NCBI GenBank assembly: GCA_902496115.1
Contig: CABUZK010000003.1
Span: forward strand, 1-64,000
From: an uncultured Collinsella sp.
GTDB lineage: Bacteria > Actinomycetota > Coriobacteriia > Coriobacteriales > Coriobacteriaceae
Direction: 5' to 3'
Length of the DNA: 64,000 bases
In this document: positions 57,944 through 64,000 of the stretch, piece after piece
Layout: every line of letters begins with the position of its first letter
Position numbering within the stretch: position 1 is the stretch's first letter
Made by a program: the position numbers and the translations under genes
The notes under the pieces: model-generated
Database searches by the model: none
Told to the model about the DNA's origin: nothing
The model's input: only the letters and a program-made list of their open reading frames with translations

Positions 57944-59746
57944 TTACGCCTCCAAAAATGCGCCGGTCTGGCGGCCCCACAGGCTTGCGTACTCGCCGCC
58001 CGCCTCGACAAGCTGCGCATGCGTACCGTCCTCGACAATCTCGCCGTCCGCCAGCACCACGATGCGGTCGAGTGCCGCCACGGTAGACAGGCGATGTGCC
58101 ACCACAATGGAGGTGCGACCGCGCATCAGGTTCTCGAGCGCCTCCTGCACCAGCGCCTCGGACTCGCTGTCGAGGGCAGACGTCGCCTCGTCGAGCACCA
58201 GGATCGGCGCGTCGGTCAGGATAGCGCGGGCGATGGCCACGCGCTGACGTTGGCCGCCCGAAAGCTTGACGCCGCGCTCGCCCACCATGGTGTCAAAGCC
58301 ATTGGGCAGGCGGTCGATAAACTCAGTCGCGTTGGCCAGGCGCGCAGCCTCGCGAATCTGCTCGTCGGTAGCGTTGGGGCGGCCGTAGGCGATATTCTCG
58401 CGAATGGAGCGATGGAACAGCAACGCCTCCTGCGGCACGTAGGCAACCTGGCGGCGCAGACTCTGCTGCGTACAGCGCGAGACGTCCTGGCCGTCCACGA
58501 GCACGCGGCCGCCCTGTACGTCGTCCAGGCGCAGCAACAACTTGGTGAGCGTCGTCTTGCCCGAGCCCGATTTGCCCACCAGGCCCACGCGCTGACCCGC
58601 CGCCACATGGAGCGTCAGGTCGTCGAACACGCTCTCGCCCGCTGCGGCGTCACGGTACGCAAAGCTCAAGTGCTCAAAATCAATCGCACCTTCGGTCACT
58701 TTAAGCTCGGGAGCGTTCTCGTCGTCTGCCACCAGACGCGGCTCGTCCAGCACGCGCGTCATCTCGGCCGCATCGCCCAGCGCGCGGTTGATGCGCTGCA
58801 TCATGGAGCTTACGTAGTTCAGACGCATGGTGAGGTTGTACGTATAGGTAAAGATCATGACGAGCGCGCCAGCAGAGATGCCAAACCACGCGTTGCCGCC
58901 CGCGACGAACACGCTCACCACGGCCATGGTGATGACGATAAGGCCCGAGGTCGTAAAGTTGCGCTGCATCATGGCGTGCATCGAAACCGTTTCGGCGTCG
59001 CGCGCGGCGCGGTCGGCGGCGTCGAACAGGTCGCGCTCAAAGTCCTCGCGCCCACAGGTCTTGACGGCCAGGATGTTCGTGACCGCGTCGGACAGCACGC
59101 CCGACAGTTTGTTCTGAGCGGCGGACGTCGCGGCCGAAAGCGACATGATGCGCTTGTACATAAGCCAGACAAACGCGATGTAGACGACCATAATGCCCAC
59201 CAGGATCACGGTAAACGTCGGCACCACCGGGGCGAGCGCCGCCACCGTGCAGACAACCGAAGTGATAGTGGGAATGAGCGAATACACCGTCACGTCCACC
59301 AGACCCGTGTAGCCGCTCATAAAACGGCTCGTTTGGCTCACAAGCGATCCGCCAAAGCGACTGGTGTGGAATGTCATGGATTGATTGGAGAGCGTGTCAA
59401 AGCACAGGCGCGCCAGGTGATAATTGCCCGCAATCTCGAGCTTGTAGACGGTGTAGTCCTGCAGCTTGGAGAGGATCTGGCCCACTAGGTTAACGAACAC
59501 GAGCGCCAGAATATAGGGACCAAAGACCTCAAACACCTGGTCGCCCGCCACGGGGCCGGCCTGGACGCGGTCGACGATAAGGGCCATCACGTAGGTGTTG
59601 GCAAACGTGAGCAAAAAGATGTAGCCCGCCGACGAGAACACCGAGAGAAAGACGATCAGCGGCTGCGTGCGCGTGACGTCCCAAAAACGCTGTAGCGTGC
59701 GGCGCACGGTGGAGCGTTTGAGCGGACTGGTGTTTCTCTGAGACAT
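57944..59746 (-). CDS. ABC transporter, exporter type (fused membrane and ATPase domains)
   Basis: 600 residues from the ATG at 59746 (AAAGGAAG four bases upstream). Residues 1-320 contain six membrane helices; the ATPase domain has Walker A GKSGSGKTTL, signature LSGGQRQRVAIARAIL, Walker B ILVLDEATSALD and switch VAHRLST. It is a half-transporter that would act as a homodimer, exporting lipid, peptide or drug. No partner gene is adjacent. Substrate cannot be predicted. Confidence 0.93.
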   Translation of the reverse strand: MSQRNTSPLKRSTVRRTLQRFWDVTRTQPLIVFLSVFSSAGYIFLLTFANTYVMALIVDRVQAGPVAGDQVFEVFGPYILALVFVNLVGQILSKLQDYTVYKLEIAGNYHLARLCFDTLSNQSMTFHTSRFGGSLVSQTSRFMSGYTGLVDVTVYSLIPTITSVVCTVAALAPVVPTFTVILVGIMVVYIAFVWLMYKRIMSLSAATSAAQNKLSGVLSDAVTNILAVKTCGREDFERDLFDAADRAARDAETVSMHAMMQRNFTTSGLIVITMAVVSVFVAGGNAWFGISAGALVMIFTYTYNLTMRLNYVSSMMQRINRALGDAAEMTRVLDEPRLVADDENAPELKVTEGAIDFEHLSFAYRDAAAGESVFDDLTLHVAAGQRVGLVGKSGSGKTTLTKLLLRLDDVQGGRVLVDGQDVSRCTQQSLRRQVAYVPQEALLFHRSIRENIAYGRPNATDEQIREAARLANATEFIDRLPNGFDTMVGERGVKLSGGQRQRVAIARAILTDAPILVLDEATSALDSESEALVQEALENLMRGRTSIVVAHRLSTVAALDRIVVLADGEIVEDGTHAQLVEAGGEYASLWGRQTGAFLEA

Positions 59747-59869
59747 GGGCTTCCTTTCGCGTCTGATAGGGCGAAACGCCATTGTTGCACACTAAAGCGC
59801 ACTTCAGGCAAGCACGATGCGAAAAGCGCCCGCGCCGTGCTTGTGCAGGCACCCCGCCGTCAGATGCAG

Positions 59870-61225
59870 CTAGTCTTCGTCTTTTTGGTCTGCGAGCAAG
59901 CCTGCGGACTCCAAGCCCAAAATCTCGTCGGCCTCCCGCGCGTCTTCCAGCGCGTCGATATCCTTGAGCTTGCGCTCCATAACGTTGGTGCGCGTGGTGA
60001 TGATGCCCTCGACCGTTTTACCCGCGGTCTCGATCTGCTGCTGGGCACGACGCAGCGCCGCCTGATAGCGCGGCAGCTCGGCCTTGACGGCAGAGAGCAC
60101 ACGCAGCACGTCGTCGGTGCGCTTTTGCAGCCTAAACGTCTGGTAGCTCATCTGCAGGCTGTTGAGGATGGCCGCCATGGTGCTGGGGCCGGCAACGTTA
60201 ACGTGATAGTCGCGGCCCAGGGTCTCGATAAGCCCGGGGCGGCTGACGACCTCGGCGTACAGGCCCTCAAACGGCACGAACATAATGCCAAAATTGGTGG
60301 TCGCGGGCACGCTCAGGTATTTTTCGCAGATGTCCTTTGCCTCGCGTTTCACCATAGCATCGAGTGTCTTGCGCGCGGTGGCCACAGCTTCGGCATCACC
60401 CGACTCTTGCGCGTCGAGCAGATGCTCGTACGCGTCGCCCGGGAATTTGGAGTCGATCGGCAGCAGCACGGGATCGCCCTCGTCCACCGGCAGCTTGACG
60501 GCAAACTCAACGCGCTCCGAGGCGCCGGGCTTGGTGGCGACGTTTTCCAGATACTGGTCGGGCGTAAGGATGTCCGCCAGGATTGCACCCAGCTGTACCT
60601 CGCCCAAAATGCCGCGCGCTTTTACATTGCCCAGCACGCGCTTGAGGTCGCCCACGCCGGTGGCAATGGACTGCATATCGCCCAAACCCTTGTACACAGC
60701 CTCGAGCTGGTCGCTCACCTGCTTAAACGATGCAGACAGGCGATCGTTGAGCGTACGGGAGAGTTTCTCGTCCACCGTCGCGCGCATCTGATCGAGCTGC
60801 ACGTTGTTGTCCTTGCGGATGGCGCCCAGCTGGGCATCGACCGTCTCGCGCACCTTGTCCAGGCGGTGCTCGATGCCCTCGCGGTTGGCACCGAGCTGTT
60901 GGGCCGTCTCGCGGCGCAGGTCATCCATACGGTCGCCAGCCTGCGAGAACTCACGCGCGATGGTCAGGTAACGCTGCTGCTCTACGGCCGCATCGGTCGT
61001 CTGCTGCTGCGCGATGACATTTGCCGTGCGGCGGGTTTCGACCAACGCGACATTGAGGGTGTCGAGCGCATTGTTGGCCTGCTCGAGCGCAGCCAGCATC
61101 TCTGCCCCGCTATCGCCGCGCTCCCGCAGCTCGGCGCGAAGGCCCTTGAGCTGCAGGGCACAAGCCACAGCAACCCCCACCGCCACCAAGGCGATCACAA
61201 CAAGCACGATATCAATAGCAGACAT
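59870..61225 (-). CDS. rmuC: DNA recombination protein RmuC
   Basis: 451 residues. An N-terminal membrane helix (IVLVVIALVAVGVAVACALQ) is followed by a coiled coil (residues ~40-180), then the conserved RmuC core: KARGILGEVQLGAILADILT, PIDSKFPGDAYEHLL and FGIMFVPFEGLYAEV. The family limits rearrangements between inverted repeats in E. coli, notable because this window is rich in inverted repeats. GGCGGAGACT precedes the ATG. Confidence 0.94.
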   Translation of the reverse strand: MSAIDIVLVVIALVAVGVAVACALQLKGLRAELRERGDSGAEMLAALEQANNALDTLNVALVETRRTANVIAQQQTTDAAVEQQRYLTIAREFSQAGDRMDDLRRETAQQLGANREGIEHRLDKVRETVDAQLGAIRKDNNVQLDQMRATVDEKLSRTLNDRLSASFKQVSDQLEAVYKGLGDMQSIATGVGDLKRVLGNVKARGILGEVQLGAILADILTPDQYLENVATKPGASERVEFAVKLPVDEGDPVLLPIDSKFPGDAYEHLLDAQESGDAEAVATARKTLDAMVKREAKDICEKYLSVPATTNFGIMFVPFEGLYAEVVSRPGLIETLGRDYHVNVAGPSTMAAILNSLQMSYQTFRLQKRTDDVLRVLSAVKAELPRYQAALRRAQQQIETAGKTVEGIITTRTNVMERKLKDIDALEDAREADEILGLESAGLLADQKDED

Positions 61226-61276
61226 AGTCTCCGCCCAACAAACTCAATCGACCATCAATCAAAACCGCGATCAATC

Positions 61277-61840
61277 TTACCCCGCCACACGCACCGGGCG
61301 CCCGGCCCCTTCTTTGGCGCCGCTCCCCTCCGCATATTCCATAATGCGGCGCGCCGTTTCCCTGCTCACTTTTGAGTCATCACCGGCTAAGTATGCGTAA
61401 ACGTTTCCCTTGTTCAGATTCAAATCGCGGCAGAGACCGTAGCGCGTTACGCCCGATTCCCCTAGCGCCCCCAATGTTCTTTTTCGCATCAGGGCGTTGA
61501 TCCTTCTGTCCGCCACTGGCTTTTCCTTCACCGCTCTATACGCACGCCAAACGTTGGCATAACGATTAGGGAGCTCAATTTTGGTGCATAGAGACGCCAT
61601 GCTACCCGCTTGACCGTACAAGGACAAAACGCCTCGGTAACTTTCTTCCATCCACGAGCCCTCGGATAAACCCAGAACGTATTCAGCTTTTCCTTGCACC
61701 AAAGCAAGCAAAAACAGAGGCTCCGCCACGCGCGGCGCAACCGTCATCGCCTGCTCAACCAGTTTTCTAAAACTCAGCGACTGTTGTCCGGATAGCTCTC
61801 GGCAATAGCCTTTTAAGAATCCCTCAAAGGTCAGATTCAA
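61277..61840 (-). CDS. Partner protein of a DUF6036-type nucleotidyltransferase, C-terminal HTH
   Basis: 187 residues from a TTG start at 61840, which has AAGGAGG seven bases upstream and overlaps the stop of the preceding gene (GGTTGA). The N-terminal two-thirds (LTFEGFLKGYCRELSGQQS...) are helical and match nothing I know. The C-terminal segment SGVTRYGLCRDLNLNKGNVYAYLAGDDSKVS looks like a helix-turn-helix of the Cro/XRE kind. Tight coupling with the nucleotidyltransferase suggests a toxin-antitoxin or similar two-gene module, but which gene would be toxin is not clear. Confidence 0.6.
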   Translation of the reverse strand: MNLTFEGFLKGYCRELSGQQSLSFRKLVEQAMTVAPRVAEPLFLLALVQGKAEYVLGLSEGSWMEESYRGVLSLYGQAGSMASLCTKIELPNRYANVWRAYRAVKEKPVADRRINALMRKRTLGALGESGVTRYGLCRDLNLNKGNVYAYLAGDDSKVSRETARRIMEYAEGSGAKEGAGRPVRVAG

Positions 61841-62367
61841 CCGAGCACCTCCTTTTTGTATTGCCTGTATGCGCAGACCATCTCTTGATAACTCCGCTCC
61901 GAAGGCGACGACGCCAGTGCCTCTCCCTCGTCGAATATAAGCCGTTCGAGCAGCCCCCAATCAAGTCGGTCGACGAATGCCTGACTATGAAGATCGACGA
62001 TGTCGTTCGGACGGTAGGCATAGAGCTTCATTACCGCCAGGTCCTCCAAGGATGGCGTAAAGTACCTGATAAAACGCGCCCCAATATCTAAGGGAATCAA
62101 ACGATCTTCATAATTGAATGGCATCTGATTGCAATATGCCACCGCCATACCATTCACCTCGGGGTATCGAGCTATGATCTCGCGGAGGCACCTGTCTGCC
62201 TCAAACACATCAATGTCATGTGTAACCGACCGATTCGTCACATCGTTTAGCATGAAGGCACTTCCTCCCACCAATACAACACTCGGTCTATCGTCTCTTG
62301 GACCTATTTCCAGCTCCGCCTCTTCGTCAATGCCCAAAAGAGTCTGCTCTAAATCCTGCTTATACAT
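61837..62367 (-). CDS. DUF6036-like nucleotidyltransferase
   Basis: 176 residues. SVVLVGGSAFMLNDVTNRSV and THDIDVFEAD give the minimal nucleotidyltransferase motif (GGSA-x-D-x-D variant), as in DUF6036 and AbiEii-type proteins. Then PLDIGARFIRYFTPSLEDLAVMKLYAYRPNDIVDL matches the second conserved block (LEDLAVMKLYA...DxxDL). It precedes and overlaps the HTH partner gene. The gene is noticeably more AT-rich than its neighbours, consistent with transfer. An AGGA lies upstream of the ATG. Target unknown. Confidence 0.75.
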   Translation of the reverse strand: MYKQDLEQTLLGIDEEAELEIGPRDDRPSVVLVGGSAFMLNDVTNRSVTHDIDVFEADRCLREIIARYPEVNGMAVAYCNQMPFNYEDRLIPLDIGARFIRYFTPSLEDLAVMKLYAYRPNDIVDLHSQAFVDRLDWGLLERLIFDEGEALASSPSERSYQEMVCAYRQYKKEVLG

Positions 62368-62490
62368 AGCAAATCCTATTATTATTCATCTTCAATAATA
62401 CTATTCAGTCGCACGACAACACCAGCAAGATGCAAGGATTCTACTCATGGCGATAATCCCTACACCCTAGAAGTCCTAATGTGGCAAACG

Positions 62491-62913
62491 CTAACTCTCC
62501 CAGCCGGCGCGGACGGTTGTTATGACATCGCCTAGGCGCTGGCCGAGAGCTGCCAAGTGCTTAAGCACCTCGCTGGGCGAGGCGCCGTTGAGAATGCACG
62601 TGAGGGTATATGAGGCCAAGAAGATTGCCGCGAGTCCCAACGGGATCAGCACGATCATCGCCAGCGTACGCAGGCGCTGGGCCCAGCGACGGCGACGCGC
62701 ACGACGCTTGTCGAACGCAAGCTCCTGCGCATATGAATCCTGCTGTACGGAATAGGCTCCTGGGTCTACCTCACCCGCAGACGATACCGCGGGCGCGGCG
62801 TTTTGCGCAGGAGGCTGGACGGCCACCCCTTGCATTTGCATCTCCATAAGCCGTTGCTGCTGGCGCAACATGCGCTCGGCTTGTTGCTGCGGGGTCTCAA
62901 GAAACAGATCCAT
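62491..62913 (-). CDS. Small single-pass membrane protein
   Basis: 140 residues from the ATG at 62913 (GGAGG lies five bases upstream; the TTG at 62925 is part of that site). A Gln/Met-rich N-terminus (QQQAERMLRQQQRLMEMQMQ), a basic block DKRRARRRRWAQRLR, then one membrane helix LAMIVLIPLGLAAIFLASYT and a short external tail. No family recognised. Single gene. Confidence 0.6.
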   Translation of the reverse strand: MDLFLETPQQQAERMLRQQQRLMEMQMQGVAVQPPAQNAAPAVSSAGEVDPGAYSVQQDSYAQELAFDKRRARRRRWAQRLRTLAMIVLIPLGLAAIFLASYTLTCILNGASPSEVLKHLAALGQRLGDVITTVRAGWES

Positions 62914-63167
62914 GCTGGCCTCCAAAATCGGAGCATTCGACGCTTACGCCCAGCATCCCGCACCATCGCGGCCGCGGCAACGAAATCCGTGGCAATAGCC
63001 GCAAAGTTTCTATAGTCAGAAAACTGTCGAAAAGCTCAACAACTCCCCTACCAGCACTTTCTCTGAGCTTTTTTATCGAATGATCTTTTGCCCTTCCGCC
63101 CTTACGCCAACCGACCAAAACCTAACCAAAAGCTTGACGGAAATTGTGAAGACTGAGACCCCAAACA

Positions 63168-63193
63168 AAACGTGCCGCCCCAAAAGGGGCGGC
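63168..63193 (-). terminator. Terminator-like hairpin downstream of rubrerythrin
   Basis: GTGCCGCCCC/GGGGCGGCAC (63170-63193 region) with AAAA loop and GTTTTGTTT on the minus strand. Confidence 0.75.
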
Positions 63194-63245
63194 ACACAAA
63201 CTTCTAATCAGCTTTTCAGTAACGAGCACGCGACGACCCAACGCC

Positions 63246-63343
63246 GGGGCGCGGGGCGGGAGGCCGGATTGCCTTCCCTCAACGCGACCCTGCGAAGCCG
63301 TGAGCGGGGAGGGAAGGCAATCCGGCCTCCCGCCCCGCGCCCC
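63246..63343. repeat. 35-bp perfect inverted repeat
   Basis: Arms 63246-63280 and 63309-63343 are exact complements, very GC-rich (GGGGCGCGGGGCGGGAGG at the base), with a 28-base loop. It lies between the rubrerythrin stop and its terminator. The remaining part of 62914-63363 has no gene; 63119-63141 repeats the element at 18535. Confidence 0.9.
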
Positions 63344-63363
63344 GCAGCAGCCAGCGCCACGCG

Positions 63364-63903
63364 CTAGTAGTTCACCACCTGCTCCTCAAAGTACGCCTTC
63401 GGGTGGTTGCACACCGGGCACACCTCGGGCGCCTCGGCACCAACATGCAGGTGCCCGCAGTTCAGGCACTTCCACACCTTTACGCCCTCGCGTTCAAACA
63501 CCTCGCCCGATTCAATGCGCTCGACGAGCTTGTTGTAGCGCTCCTCGTGAGCCTTCTCCACGGCGCCGACGCCGCGGAACTTCTCGGCGATCTCGGCAAA
63601 GCCCTCCTCCTCGGCGGTCTTGGCAAACTCGTCATACATCGTGGTCCACTCGTAGTTCTCGCCCGCGGCGGCGTCGCGCAGGTTGTCCAGAGTGCCCGGA
63701 ACGGCGCCGTCGTGCAGATACTTAAACCACAGCTTGGCATGCTCGGACTCGTTGCCCGCCGTCTCGGCAAAGATATTCGAGATCTGAACGTAGCCGTCCT
63801 TTTTGGCCTTGGATGCATAGTAGCGATACTTGGTGTGTGCCTGGGACTCACCGGCAAAAGCAGTCTCGAGGTTCTTCTTGGTCTGAGAGTTCTCAAAATC
63901 CAT
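63364..63903 (-). CDS. rbr: Rubrerythrin
   Basis: 179 residues from the ATG at 63903. Diiron four-helix bundle with FAGESQAHTKYRYYA, AGNESEHAKLWF, GFAEIAEKF and VEKAHEERY supplying the Glu/His ligands, then a C-terminal rubredoxin-like iron site CLNCG...CPVCNH. It reduces hydrogen peroxide in anaerobes using electrons from rubredoxin or NADH oxidoreductases. The ribosome site GGGAAG is modest. Upstream bases to the window end show no clear promoter. Confidence 0.96.
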   Translation of the reverse strand: MDFENSQTKKNLETAFAGESQAHTKYRYYASKAKKDGYVQISNIFAETAGNESEHAKLWFKYLHDGAVPGTLDNLRDAAAGENYEWTTMYDEFAKTAEEEGFAEIAEKFRGVGAVEKAHEERYNKLVERIESGEVFEREGVKVWKCLNCGHLHVGAEAPEVCPVCNHPKAYFEEQVVNY

Positions 63904-64000
63904 AGGTGTACTTCCCTTCAACACGTGCCGCCCATAGGCTTTGAGCGGCCCTGTCTTTAGGATGCCCTCAAGCCGAGAATTTAAACCTTACAATCCCGTT

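Overview
The window is high-GC, densely packed bacterial chromosome. Gene content, codon use and operon style suggest an anaerobic gut actinobacterium of the Coriobacteriia, most like Collinsella. The pointers are fermentative 2-hydroxyacid dehydrogenase, rubrerythrin, a mannose-family PTS with three sugar-amine deglycase-like SIS proteins, many SipW-type secreted proteins and a T-box leader. The genus is my inference from composition and family content, not from a database match. No phage, transposase, CRISPR array or rRNA operon was seen.

Layout. 1-7.2 kb: T-box leader reading off the left edge, M32 carboxypeptidase, glmM, a DUF4012 membrane protein and an EamA transporter. 7.4-16.5 kb (minus strand): an eight-gene operon of four secreted SipW-type (TasA/camelysin-like) proteins, a SipW-like signal peptidase, a membrane-anchored McrB-like AAA+ ATPase, a long coiled-coil protein with a DUF2357-like N-terminus, and a second SipW-like peptidase. 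16.7 kb: tRNA-Val with a clear promoter and terminator. 19.8-24.4 kb: three more secreted or membrane proteins of the same type and a PilZ (c-di-GMP) protein. 24.5-31.4 kb: AlbA_2/Schlafen-like regulator with its own repeat-rich upstream region, M16C metalloprotease, 5-formyl-THF cyclo-ligase, MetA-type homoserine acetyltransferase. 31.6-47.7 kb: 2-hydroxyacid dehydrogenase, then a carbohydrate/Amadori-compound region (three SIS deglycase-like genes, three GntR/UTRA regulators, a PTS with fused IIA-IIB plus IIC and IID, a HAD phosphatase, an EamA transporter) with recQ and a YitT protein inside it. 47.8-64 kb: GNAT, threonine aldolase, PAP2 phosphatase, mfd, an ATP-grasp gene bounded by 45-bp direct repeats, a zinc-ribbon membrane protein, nth, an ABC exporter, rmuC, a nucleotidyltransferase/HTH pair, and rubrerythrin.

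Two things stand out. First, the 7.4-16.5 kb operon couples secreted fibre-like subunits and two dedicated signal peptidases to a membrane AAA+/coiled-coil pair whose relatives are known from McrBC-type systems. It looks like a surface-structure export or assembly machine that I do not recognise as described; nearby paralogues and a PilZ protein suggest a larger, c-di-GMP-linked surface programme. Second, the intergenic spaces hold several families of palindromic repeats. Family A (three copies, at 2.1, 37.0 and 45.6 kb) forms a ~100-nt hairpin whose arms differ between copies by compensating changes, and one copy carries a UUCG tetraloop, so it behaves like a conserved folded RNA or cruciform element. 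Family B (17.1 and 32.7 kb) is a ~185-bp near-perfect palindrome with the same property. Both tend to lie at gene 3' ends.
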